Source: Gammaproteobacteria bacterium
GTDB lineage: Bacteria; Pseudomonadota; Gammaproteobacteria; Pseudomonadales; Azotimanducaceae
Direction of reading: 5' to 3'
NCBI GenBank assembly: GCA_026706385.1
Contig: JAPOYV010000046.1
Location: 62,001-126,000, forward strand
DNA length: 64,000 bases
The notes below the pieces were generated by a model. The model did no database searches and was not told the origin of the DNA. It was given only the letters and a program-made list of their open reading frames with translations. The translations under genes and the position numbers were made by a program. Of this stretch, positions 17,773 through 26,026 are shown in pieces. Within the stretch, counting starts at the first letter, position 1. Each line of letters starts with the position of its first letter.

Positions 17773-18990
17773 ATGGCGGCTTTGGACGGCATGAGAGTGC
17801 TCGACATGACCCAATACGAGGCCGGGACCTCGTGCACGCAAGCACTCGCCTGGCTCGGCGCCGATGTCGTCAAGATCGAAGCGCCCGAGTACGGCGACCC
17901 CGGCCGCGGCGTGGGCCGCTCCGCGAACAAGGACTATTCGGCGTACTTCTGCGCCTGGAACGCCAACAAGCGCAGCGTCGCGCTGGACCTGCGCACAAGC
18001 GAGGGGCGAGATCTGCTGCTGCGCATGGCGCCGAAGTTCGATGTCTTCGTGGAGAACTACGGCCCCGGCGTGATCGAGCGGCTGGACATCGGCTACGACG
18101 TGCTGCGCGACGCGAATCCGGGCTTGATCTACGCCCGTATCAAGGGTTTCGGCACCAGCGGGCCCTATGCCGACTTCCGCTGCATGGACATGGTCGCGCA
18201 GGCGGCGGCCGGCGCCTTCTCGATCACCGGTGAAGCGGACGGGCCGCCCATGATGCCCGGCCCCACCACCGGCGACTCGGGCACCGGCGTGCAAGCCGCC
18301 ATGGCGATACTCGCTGCCTACGTGCAGAAGCAGCGTACCGGCGAGGGCCAGGAAATCGAGCTTTCCATGCAAGAGGCGATGGCCTACTACGTGCGCACCC
18401 GGGCCTTCATCGGCTCCGCCTGGGGAACGCGCGCGACGCCTCGCTCCGGCAACGCCGGCGGCCTGCCGCCGGTCAACATCTACGCCTGCAAGCCGTTTGG
18501 CCCGAACGACTACATCTACCTGATGCCCGTCAACCAGGGCCATTGGGACGGCCTGTGCGCGGCGATGGACCGCGGCGACCTCTTGATCGACCCACGCTTC
18601 GCAACGACCCGGGAGCGCATGGCAAACGGCGAGGCGCTGTACACGGAGATCAGCAACTGGACGGGCGAGCGCACCAAGTACGAGGCGATGGAGACGATCG
18701 CTGCCGCCGGCGTGCCCTGCGCGGCCTGTCTCGACACCGCCGAACTGCACCACGACAGGCACCTGACTTCGCGCGGCTTCGTGCACCACCTGGACCTTCC
18801 CGTTCACGGGGAGGTGCCGATGCTCGGGTTCGCCCCCCGCATGTCGGCCTCCGAGGTGCCCATGGCCCGGCCGCCGCGCCTCGGCGAGCACACCGACGAA
18901 GTGCTCGCCGAGGAGTTGGCCCTCGATGACGACGCGCTCTCGGCGTTGCGCGAGGGCGGCATCATCGGGGACCCGGCCCGGTTCGCTTAA
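17773..18990 (+). CDS. CaiB/BaiF (class III) CoA-transferase
   Basis: Transfers CoA between carboxylic acids through an aspartyl-CoA intermediate. The 405-residue protein has the family N terminus (MRVLDMTQYEAGTSCTQALA then LGADVVKIE), WNANKRSVALDL, and the catalytic Asp168 in GPTTGDSGTG, at the position of Asp169 in formyl-CoA transferase. The start ATG at 17773 follows GGGAG. Donor and acceptor acids are unknown. Its partner downstream is an ADP-ribosylglycohydrolase gene 46 bases away, an odd pairing. Confidence 0.88.
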   Translation: MAALDGMRVLDMTQYEAGTSCTQALAWLGADVVKIEAPEYGDPGRGVGRSANKDYSAYFCAWNANKRSVALDLRTSEGRDLLLRMAPKFDVFVENYGPGVIERLDIGYDVLRDANPGLIYARIKGFGTSGPYADFRCMDMVAQAAAGAFSITGEADGPPMMPGPTTGDSGTGVQAAMAILAAYVQKQRTGEGQEIELSMQEAMAYYVRTRAFIGSAWGTRATPRSGNAGGLPPVNIYACKPFGPNDYIYLMPVNQGHWDGLCAAMDRGDLLIDPRFATTRERMANGEALYTEISNWTGERTKYEAMETIAAAGVPCAACLDTAELHHDRHLTSRGFVHHLDLPVHGEVPMLGFAPRMSASEVPMARPPRLGEHTDEVLAEELALDDDALSALREGGIIGDPARFA

Positions 18991-19036
18991 CCGCACGGAT
19001 CGCTCGACACAGCACTGCACGCGGAGGGGATACGCC

Positions 19037-20338
19037 TTGGAAAACCTGGAACGCTCGATCATCGCCATGGAACTCGTCCAGCGACGCGAGGAGGGCTGCG
19101 ACGTCAAGAACTTCGAGGCGAGGGTCGAGGGTGCCGTCGCCGACGAGGGCACGCCGGACGCCGTGTTAGCTGCGCTCTACGACGAACTCGATGCGCTTGA
19201 ACCCGAGGCGTCGTTTCCCTACGACGAGCCATCCGACCTCGCGGCGATCCGCGCCTGCCGCCCCGATGGCCCCCGCCGTATGGAGGTCCGCCTCGGCGAG
19301 GACGAGATGCGCAACCGCATCCTCGGCGCCTGGCTCGGCCGCGCGGCTGGCTGTTCTCTCGGCAAGCCGGTCGAAGGGTGGCTGCGGAAACGCATCGACG
19401 CATACCTCGAGTCCGTCGACGCGCTGCCCCTCGACGACTACATCCCCTACACCGAGGGCGAGATCCACCCCCGCCTCAAGAGCAGTACCCGAGGGAACAT
19501 CGAGTGCATGGCGCGCGACGACGACATGGACTATCCGATCCTGGGATTGCTTGCCCTCGAAGGCCACGGTGCCGACCTGACATCGCGCAACATGGCCAAC
19601 ACCTGGCTCAGCCGGATGCCCTTCTACCTGCTCTACACGGCAGAGTCGGCGGCCTACCGGAACCTCGTCAACCGTCGCTGGCCGCCCGAGTCCGCGATCT
19701 GGCGCAACCCGTTTCGCGAATGGATCGGCGCGCAGATCCGCGCCGACATCTTCGGCTACGTCTCGCCCGGCTGGCCGGAACGGGCCGCGGAGTTGGCGTT
19801 CCGCGACGCCTGCATGTCCCACGTCAAGAACGGCATCTACGGCGAGATGTTCATCGCCGCCATGCTGGCCGCCACCTTCGCGACGGACGACATCGAGGAG
19901 ATCATCGACGTGGGCCTCTCCGAGATTCCCGCGAACTGCCGGCTCGCCGAAGCCGTGGCCGAGACCCGCGCCTGGTGCCGCGCGGCGGCCGATTGGGAGG
20001 AGGTCTGGGAGCGCATCAACGAGCGGTTCGGGCACTACCACCGCGTGCACACGATCAACAACGCGGCACTGGTGGTGATGGGGCTCTACTTCGGCGCGCG
20101 CGACTACGGCAACGGCATCGTCGTCACCGTCCGCGGCGGATGGGACACCGACTGCAACGGGGCCACCGTCGGCTCGATCCTCGGCGCTCGCCTTGGCGCG
20201 GGCGACCTCCCGGAGAAGTGGGTCGGCGTTCTTGGGGACCGCCTCCTCTCCTGCGTGCGCGACTGCAACGACAACAACATTTCCGCGCTTGCGGAACGCA
20301 CCCATCGCGTCGCGGCGGCGATGACCGGGGGTACCTAG
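19037..20338 (+). CDS. ADP-ribosylglycohydrolase family protein
   Basis: A DraG/ARH-fold hydrolase of 433 residues, expected to cleave ADP-ribose or a related N-glycosidic bond with a di-Mg centre. Seen: ILGAWLGRAAGCSLGKPVEG at about 95-115, the acidic stretch ARDDDMDYPILGLLAL, and the C-terminal metal motif GGWDTDCNGATVGSILGA. The first ~85 residues are an extension without a known domain. The TTG at 19037 is chosen because GGAGGGG precedes it by 8 bases; the next ATG is at 19067. The substrate is unknown, and related proteins often act on nucleosides or small molecules rather than proteins. Confidence 0.82.
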   Translation: MENLERSIIAMELVQRREEGCDVKNFEARVEGAVADEGTPDAVLAALYDELDALEPEASFPYDEPSDLAAIRACRPDGPRRMEVRLGEDEMRNRILGAWLGRAAGCSLGKPVEGWLRKRIDAYLESVDALPLDDYIPYTEGEIHPRLKSSTRGNIECMARDDDMDYPILGLLALEGHGADLTSRNMANTWLSRMPFYLLYTAESAAYRNLVNRRWPPESAIWRNPFREWIGAQIRADIFGYVSPGWPERAAELAFRDACMSHVKNGIYGEMFIAAMLAATFATDDIEEIIDVGLSEIPANCRLAEAVAETRAWCRAAADWEEVWERINERFGHYHRVHTINNAALVVMGLYFGARDYGNGIVVTVRGGWDTDCNGATVGSILGARLGAGDLPEKWVGVLGDRLLSCVRDCNDNNISALAERTHRVAAAMTGGT

Positions 20339-20386
20339 GGCCACTCCCTTCAAGCCTCGCGGCAACCCCATGCGACGTCCGCGTTG

Positions 20387-20395
20387 TGGTATAAA
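20387..20395 (+). promoter_or_regulatory. Extended -10 promoter element of rpsB-tsf
   Basis: TGGTATAAA is an extended -10 (TGnTATAAA) about 165 bases before rpsB. The nine bases TGTGGTATA also occur at 61195-61203 before the DUF1552 gene. No strong -35 is visible, which is usual for extended -10 promoters. Confidence 0.5.
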
Positions 20396-20436
20396 GCCGC
20401 CCGCTCGAAACGCGGCTCGAAGGTTGCACAACCCCT

Positions 20437-20509
20437 TTGGGCCGCAATAAACCCACCTGGCCCAACAACGTCGTTGCGGGTGGTCGTCGCGTTGCGAAGC
20501 GCGGCGACG
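20437..20509 (+). promoter_or_regulatory. Structured rpsB leader (possible S2 autoregulatory site)
   Basis: Three inverted repeats lie in a row in the untranslated leader: TTGGGCC/GGCCCAA (20437-20443 with 20459-20465), CAACG-T-CGTTG (20466-20476) and CGTCGC/GCGACG (20485-20490 with 20504-20509). In other gammaproteobacteria ribosomal protein S2 represses its own mRNA through a leader structure. The hairpins are seen; binding by S2 is inference. Confidence 0.45.
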
Positions 20510-20559
20510 GATTCAACGCCGGGGCCAAGGTGGCCAACACAACCCACGAGGAAGCTCTC

Positions 20560-21468
20560 ATGGCAGCAATCAGCATGCGCGACATGCTGGCCGCAGGCGT
20601 TCACTTCGGCCACCAGACGCGCTTTTGGAACCCGAAGATGTCACCGCACATTTTCGGCGCGCGCAACAAGATCCACATCATCAATCTCGAGGCGACCGTC
20701 CCGGCCCTCGACGCGGCCTTGGCCGAGGTCCAGCGCCTCGCCACCAGGCGCAACAAGATCCTCTTCGTCGGCACCAAGCGGGCCGCCTCGAAGGTGGTCC
20801 GTGAACAAGCCGAGCGCGTCGGAATGCCGTTCATCGACCAGCGTTGGCTTGGCGGCACGCTGACGAACTACAAGACCATCCGCCAGTCCATCCGCCGCTT
20901 GACGGACCTCGAAACCCAGGCCGAGGACGGCACCTTCGACATGCTCACCAAGAAGGAGGCGCTGCAGAAGACCCGCCTGATGGAGAAGCTGCAACGCAGC
21001 CTCGGGGGCATCAAGGACATGGGCGGTCTGCCGGACGCCTTGTTCGTCGTGGACGTCAACCACGAACGCATCGCGGTGACCGAGGCCAACAAGCTCGGCA
21101 TCAAGGTCATCGGCGTCGTGGACACCAACAGCGACCCGGACGGCGTGGACTTCGTGATCCCCGGCAACGACGACGCGATCCGCGCCGTTCGCCTGTTCGT
21201 CACGGCGGTCGCCGACGCCATCGCCACGGGCCAGGCACAAGGCTCCGTCGACGCCGAGATGGAGGAGGTCGTAGAGATCGTCGAACAGGGTCAGGAGGAG
21301 GCGCCGGTCGAGGCTGAGGCCCCGGCCAAGGCTGATGCTGCACCCGAGCCCGAAACTGATGCCGATCCCGAGCCTGCGCCCGATCCCGACCCCGCGCCCG
21401 ATGCCGAGCCCGCGCCCGATGCCGAGCCCGCGCCCGATACGCCCGAGGCCCCGGAACCGCCGGCCTAA
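20560..21468 (+). CDS. rpsB: 30S ribosomal protein S2
   Basis: Structural protein of the small ribosomal subunit. The N terminus ([16 protein letters not shown]) and blocks [22 protein letters not shown] and [24 protein letters not shown] are classical S2. The core ends near residue 235. After it comes an unusual ~65-residue acidic, Pro/Ala-rich tail, making 302 residues against about 240 in E. coli. The ATG at 20560 has GAGGAAG upstream. Elongation factor Ts follows after 19 bases. Confidence 0.96.
   Translation: MAAISMRDMLAAGVHFGHQTRFWNPKMSPHIFGARNKIHIINLEATVPALDAALAEVQRLATRRNKILFVGTKRAASKVVREQAERVGMPFIDQRWLGGTLTNYKTIRQSIRRLTDLETQAEDGTFDMLTKKEALQKTRLMEKLQRSLGGIKDMGGLPDALFVVDVNHERIAVTEANKLGIKVIGVVDTNSDPDGVDFVIPGNDDAIRAVRLFVTAVADAIATGQAQGSVDAEMEEVVEIVEQGQEEAPVEAEAPAKADAAPEPETDADPEPAPDPDPAPDAEPAPDAEPAPDTPEAPEPPA
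21364..21435 (+). repeat. Four 18-bp tandem repeats in the rpsB tail
   Basis: Four in-frame copies of an 18-bp unit (consensus GATGCCGAGCCCGCGCCC) encode [18 protein letters not shown] and DAEPAP. The last two copies are identical, which suggests recent slippage. Copy number is likely to vary between relatives. Confidence 0.85.
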
Positions 21469-21487
21469 CACCCCAAGGAGACACACC

Positions 21488-22333
21488 ATGGACATGGCCC
21501 TGATCAAGGAACTGCGCGAGCGAACCGGCGTCGGCTTCGGCGACTGCAAGAAGGCGCTCGTCGAAGCGGACTGGGACATGGACCGCGCGGTCGACATCGT
21601 GCGTCTGCAGAGCGGTGCCAAGGCCGCCAAGAAGGCCGACCGGACCGCTGCGGAAGGGCTGCTGGGCTTAAAAGTCGACGGTGACCGCGCGGCGATGGTC
21701 GAGGTCAACGTGGAGACCGATTTCGCGGCCCGCAACCCGAAGTTCGCCGCGTTCGTGGAGCGCGCCGTCACCACCGCGCTCGAAGACGGTACCGATGGGC
21801 TCGCCGCAACGCTGGAAGCGGAGCGCCAGGCGCTCGTCCAGGAAATCGGCGAGAACATCAACGTCCGGCGCGCCACCCGCTTGAGCGCCGAGCCCGGCGG
21901 CGCGGTGGTTGGCTATCTTCATCTCGACGGCAAGAAGGGCACCCTGGTGGCCATCGGCGGCAGCGACGATTCCGATGGCCTCGGTCAGGACATCGCCATG
22001 CACATCACGGCGATGCGGCCCCTGGTCGTCGCGCCCGAGGACGTGCCGGCGGACGTCGTGGCCAAGGAGAAGGCGATCTTTGCCGAGCAGGCCGCCGACA
22101 GCGGCAAGCCGCCGCAGATCATCGAGAAGATGGTCACCGGACGCGTGCGTAAGTTCCTCGCCGAGTCGAGCCTCCTCGAGCAGCCCTTCGTCAAGGACAG
22201 TTCGGTGAAAGTGAGCAAGCTCTTGAAGAGCGCCCAAGCGACCTGCACCGGATTCGAACGCTTCGAGGTCGGCGAAGGCATCGACAAGAAGGAAGAGGAC
22301 TTCGCCGAGGAGGTGAAGAAGCAGCTCACCTAG
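21488..22333 (+). CDS. tsf: Translation elongation factor Ts
   Basis: Exchanges GDP on EF-Tu. The 281-residue protein has the UBA-like N-terminal domain ending in RERTGVGFGDCKKAL, the core block VEVNVETDFAARNPKF, and the subdomain with IAMHITAMRPLVV. The ATG at 21488 follows AAGGAG. It is co-directional with rpsB, as in nearly all bacteria, and overlaps the end of the convergent ABC transporter gene by 8 bases. Confidence 0.96.
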   Translation: MDMALIKELRERTGVGFGDCKKALVEADWDMDRAVDIVRLQSGAKAAKKADRTAAEGLLGLKVDGDRAAMVEVNVETDFAARNPKFAAFVERAVTTALEDGTDGLAATLEAERQALVQEIGENINVRRATRLSAEPGGAVVGYLHLDGKKGTLVAIGGSDDSDGLGQDIAMHITAMRPLVVAPEDVPADVVAKEKAIFAEQAADSGKPPQIIEKMVTGRVRKFLAESSLLEQPFVKDSSVKVSKLLKSAQATCTGFERFEVGEGIDKKEEDFAEEVKKQLT

Positions 22334-23270
22334 GGGCCAGCAGATGGCAACTCGCCGTGTGCTCGCCAGTCTTGACGAACGACGGTGGTGTGCGGCGACA
22401 CGCGTCCATCGCGTGCGGACAGCGCGGATGGAAGCGGCACCCGGACGGCGGTTCTAGGGGACTCGCGATCTCGCCGTGTACCTGACCCGAAGCCCGCGGC
22501 GCCCGAGGATCGGGGCGGGGCACCGCGCCTAGAAGGGCCTGCGTATAGGGGTGGCGCGGATTGTCGAAGACCTCGACCTTGTCCCCCACCTCGACGATCT
22601 GGCCCAAGTACATCACCGCCACGCGATCCGCCACGTGTTCGACCAGTGCTAGGTCGTGGGCAATCAACAGGTAGGTGAGCCCGAGTTCCGTCTGCAGATC
22701 CTGCAGCAGGTTGAGGATCTGGGCACGGATGGACACGTCCAAGGCCGAGATCGGCTCGTCTAGGACGACAAGGTCCGGTTCCAGGATCAGCGCCCTGGCT
22801 ATGGCGATGCGCTGCCGCTGCCCGCCCGAGAACTCGTGCGGATAGAGGCCCGCGGCGTTCGGCGCGAGGCCGACCAGCGACAGCACGCGCCTCACCTTGG
22901 CGGTCACTTCGCCACGGGGCGCACCGTGGGCGAGTAGCGGCTCGGCGAGGATGGTCCTGACCTTGAGGCGCGGATTGAGCGAGCTGTAAGGATCCTGGAA
23001 GACGGCCTGGACCCGCGACCGGTAGCGTTTCGCCGCCCGGCCCCGAAGCCCGCCCACGTCTTCGCCGGCGAACGTGATGCGGCCGCCACTCAGGGGGTTC
23101 AGCTTGAGGATCAAGGTCGCGAGCGTGCTCTTGCCGCACCCCGATTCGCCCACCAGCGCGAAGGTCTCGCCGCGCGCGACCGTCAAGGTGACGCCGTCCA
23201 CCGCCTTCAACGTTCCACCGCGGGTCCGGAAGTGGCACGCGGCGTCCTCCAGGCTCAGTAACACGGTCAT
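22326..23270 (-). CDS. Peptide-type ABC transporter ATP-binding protein (OppF/DppF-like)
   Basis: One of two cytoplasmic ATPases driving the importer encoded upstream. It has Walker [10 protein letters not shown], the signature SGGQRQR, Walker [12 protein letters not shown] and the switch His in LLIAHDL. The C-terminal oligopeptide-transporter extension holds the cysteine cluster [15 protein letters not shown]. The 314-residue start is ATG 23270, overlapping the preceding gene's stop as ATGA. Confidence 0.93.
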   Translation of the reverse strand: MTVLLSLEDAACHFRTRGGTLKAVDGVTLTVARGETFALVGESGCGKSTLATLILKLNPLSGGRITFAGEDVGGLRGRAAKRYRSRVQAVFQDPYSSLNPRLKVRTILAEPLLAHGAPRGEVTAKVRRVLSLVGLAPNAAGLYPHEFSGGQRQRIAIARALILEPDLVVLDEPISALDVSIRAQILNLLQDLQTELGLTYLLIAHDLALVEHVADRVAVMYLGQIVEVGDKVEVFDNPRHPYTQALLGAVPRPDPRAPRASGQVHGEIASPLEPPSGCRFHPRCPHAMDACRRTPPSFVKTGEHTASCHLLAPR

Positions 23271-24241
23271 GCGTGCAGCCAGCAAGCGACTTCGCCGCCG
23301 CCGTCCACCTGCACGGCCGGCGGCGCTTCACGCCGGCACTGCTCCGTCGCATGGGGGCAACGGGGGTGGAATGCACAACCGGACGGCAGGTCGAGTGGGT
23401 TCGGCGGGTTGCCCGGAATGGCTGTCAGCCGCTCACCCCGTCGGCCCAGTTTGGGTACCGACGCCAACAACCCCTGCGAATAGGGGTGCTTCGGCGCCGC
23501 GTACAGCTCGGTCGCGTCCGCCAACTCCACGATCCGTCCGGCATACATCACGGCGATGCGGTGGCATAGGCTCGCAGCGACGCCGAGATCGTGCGTGATG
23601 AACAGCAGGGCGGCATCGGTCTCGGCCTGGAGCCGCTCGATCAGGTCCATGAACTGCACCTGGATCGTCACGTCCAGCGCACTCGTCGGCTCGTCCGCGA
23701 TCAACAGCCGCGGACGACACGCGATGGCCATCGCCGCCACCACCCGCTGGCGCATGCCGCCGCTGAACTGATGCGGATAATCGCGCGAGCGTTCCCGGGC
23801 CGACGGCACGCGCACGCGGTCCAACTCGTCCACGGCCATGCCCATGGCCGCCGATGCTTCCGCCAGCCCGTGGGCGCGGATCGGTGCCGCCACCTGGGCA
23901 CCCACCGTGAAGACGGGATTGAGCGAGGTCATGGGATCCTGCGAGATCATCGCGATCTGCCGGCCGCGCACCTCGTCGACGAGGACATCCTCCGGCAAGC
24001 CCACGAGCTCGCGACCGTCGAGCTTCACCGAGCCCTCGACGATCCGCCCCGCCGGCTTCGGCGGCAGACCGAGCAGCGACAGGCCGGTCATGGTCTTGCC
24101 GCTTCCGGATTCGCCGATCAGACCGAGGGTCTCCCGCGCCGCCAGGTCGAAGCTCACGCCGTCCACCGCCTTCAATACGCCCCGCTTCAGGAAGAGGTGG
24201 GTCTTGAGGTCGCGGACCTCGAGAAGCTTGGCAGCGCTCAC
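23267..24241 (-). CDS. Peptide-type ABC transporter ATP-binding protein (OppD/DppD-like)
   Basis: Second ATPase of the importer, 324 residues. Walker A is GESGSGKTM, the signature is SGGMRQR, Walker B is LLIADEPTSALD and the H-loop is LFITHDL. The C-terminal extension has [18 protein letters not shown] 24241 overlaps the permease stop as GTGA, which fixes the start; the longer open frame upstream is a shadow of the permease gene. Confidence 0.93.
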   Translation of the reverse strand: MSAAKLLEVRDLKTHLFLKRGVLKAVDGVSFDLAARETLGLIGESGSGKTMTGLSLLGLPPKPAGRIVEGSVKLDGRELVGLPEDVLVDEVRGRQIAMISQDPMTSLNPVFTVGAQVAAPIRAHGLAEASAAMGMAVDELDRVRVPSARERSRDYPHQFSGGMRQRVVAAMAIACRPRLLIADEPTSALDVTIQVQFMDLIERLQAETDAALLFITHDLGVAASLCHRIAVMYAGRIVELADATELYAAPKHPYSQGLLASVPKLGRRGERLTAIPGNPPNPLDLPSGCAFHPRCPHATEQCRREAPPAVQVDGGGEVACWLHA

Positions 24242-25116
24242 AGTTGCCGCCTCACCGGGTCGAGCGTGTCGCGTAGCCAGTCGCCGAGGAGATTCGATGC
24301 GAGGCAGGCCGCCATGATCGCGAGCCCCGGCATGGTGATCAGCCACCACGCCACTTCGATGAAGTTCCGCCCATCGGCCAGCATGCCCCCCCAGGACACG
24401 TTCGGCGGCTGGATGCCCAGGCCCAAAAAGCTCAGTCCCGCCTCGAACACGATGACGCTCCCGAACTGCAACGTGGCGAGCACCAGCAGCATGTTGAGGA
24501 CGTTCGGCGCCAAGTGCCGGTAGAACACCGTCGGCGTGCCGACGCCGGCGACCTTGGCGAGCTTGACGAAGTCCCGTTCGCGCAGGCTCAGCACCTCGCC
24601 ACGCACCAGGCGCGCATACCAGGTCCAATAGCTCAAGACGATGATGAAGATCACCATCGCCTCGCCCGGCGGCAGCACGGCGGCGAAGAGCATAGCGAGC
24701 GGGATCGACGGCACCGACATCTGCACGTCGATCAACCGCGAGATCAGCGCGTCCACCACGCCGCCGAAGTAGCCCGCGGCCATGCCAAGGACCGCACCGA
24801 TGAAGCCGGACAGCACGATCGCGTAGAGCGCGACGTTGGCCGACACGCGGGCGCCCGCGATGATGCGGCTCAGGATGTCGCGGCCGAGGTTGTCCGTCCC
24901 GAGCACGTGGCTCATGCTCCCGCCCTCGAGCCAGGCCGGCGGCGTCATCGCCTCGCTGAGCGCAATGCGACCGGCGTCGTGCGGCGAGATCCAGGGGCCG
25001 AGCAGCGCACACACCAGCACCAGCGCGAGCACCGACGCGGCGATGTACGGGAACCCGCCCTCCCGCGCGCGCAGCAGGCGGCCCAGCCAGGGCCTCGGCA
25101 GCACCGCCTCAGCCAT
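24238..25116 (-). CDS. Peptide-type ABC transporter permease (OppC/DppC-like)
   Basis: A 292-residue inner-membrane permease with an N-terminal helix (YIAASVLALVLVCALLG), the DppC block HVLGTDNLGRDILSRIIAG at about 68-86, and a binding-protein-dependent transport domain with the EAA-like loop near LRERDFVKLAKVAGV. It overlaps the OppB-like gene by 8 bases. Confidence 0.93.
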   Translation of the reverse strand: MAEAVLPRPWLGRLLRAREGGFPYIAASVLALVLVCALLGPWISPHDAGRIALSEAMTPPAWLEGGSMSHVLGTDNLGRDILSRIIAGARVSANVALYAIVLSGFIGAVLGMAAGYFGGVVDALISRLIDVQMSVPSIPLAMLFAAVLPPGEAMVIFIIVLSYWTWYARLVRGEVLSLRERDFVKLAKVAGVGTPTVFYRHLAPNVLNMLLVLATLQFGSVIVFEAGLSFLGLGIQPPNVSWGGMLADGRNFIEVAWWLITMPGLAIMAACLASNLLGDWLRDTLDPVRRQL

Positions 25117-26026
25117 GCCGGATCCTCGGGTCGATGAAGCCGTAGGACAAATCGACGATCAGGTTCACCACCACGAAGACCACCGCCGCCAGCACGACGC
25201 CCGCCTGCACAACGGGGAAATCCCGCGCGAAGACCGCGTCGACCACGGCCCGTCCCACGCCCGGCCAAGCGAACACCACCTCGATGACGAAGGCGCCGCC
25301 CAGCATGTTGGCGAAGTAGACGCCGATCATGGTCACCAGCGGCACGAACGCATTGCGCAGCGCGAAGCGCCAGACGATCCAGCGCTCCGGCAGGCCGATG
25401 GCCCGCTCCATGCGCACGTAGTCGGAATCGAGAATGTCGAGCATCGACGAGCGCAACGTTCGCGTCATGGCCGCAACGGGGTACCAACCGAGCGCGATGG
25501 CCGGCAGCACCAGGTTCGCGAAACCGCCACGGCCGAATGCCGGAAGCCACTGCAATTCCACGGCGATGAACAGGATCAAGAGCAGGCCGATCCAGAAGCC
25601 CGGGACGGCCTGCCCGAGCATGGCGAAGATCTTCGCCACGCGGTCCACCAGGCCACCGCGATGGACGGCCGAGATCACACCGAGCGGTACGGCCAGCAGC
25701 AGCGCGAACACGAGGCCCGCGAGCGCCAATTCCAGGGTCGCGGGAAGTCGTTCGAGCAGGAGCGCCATCGCCGGCGCCTGCCACTGGTACGAGTCGCCGA
25801 AGTCGCCCTGCACGGCGTTCGCGATGAACACCACGAACTGCACCGGCAGCGGTCGGTCGAGCCCGAGCGCCTGGCGCATCGCGGCGAAATCCTCCTCGGT
25901 GGCATCCATGGGCAGCATCAGCGCCACCGGATCCCCGGACAGACGCTGCGCAACAAAGACGATCAGAAGCGCGCCGACGATGGCGACGACACCCTGCAGC
26001 AGGCGGCGCGCGATGTAGCCGCTCAT
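25109..26026 (-). CDS. Peptide-type ABC transporter permease (OppB/DppB-like)
   Basis: A 305-residue inner-membrane permease. It starts with the family pattern YIARRLLQGVVAIVGALLIV, has the short block GLDRPLPVQFVVFI, and the EAA loop region SDYVRMERAIGLPERWI. The ATG at 26026 overlaps the binding-protein stop as ATGA. Six membrane spans are expected from the hydrophobic stretches. Confidence 0.93.
   Translation of the reverse strand: MSGYIARRLLQGVVAIVGALLIVFVAQRLSGDPVALMLPMDATEEDFAAMRQALGLDRPLPVQFVVFIANAVQGDFGDSYQWQAPAMALLLERLPATLELALAGLVFALLLAVPLGVISAVHRGGLVDRVAKIFAMLGQAVPGFWIGLLLILFIAVELQWLPAFGRGGFANLVLPAIALGWYPVAAMTRTLRSSMLDILDSDYVRMERAIGLPERWIVWRFALRNAFVPLVTMIGVYFANMLGGAFVIEVVFAWPGVGRAVVDAVFARDFPVVQAGVVLAAVVFVVVNLIVDLSYGFIDPRIRHG

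Noticed and set aside
17612..17794. 60-codon open frame between map and the CoA-transferase gene
   Set aside because: No ribosome-binding site, and it overlaps the start of the CoA-transferase gene; composition is not protein-like.
20641..21876. 411-codon minus-strand frame opposite rpsB-tsf
   Set aside because: Shadow of two essential, fully recognisable genes; its repeats mirror the S2 tail repeat.
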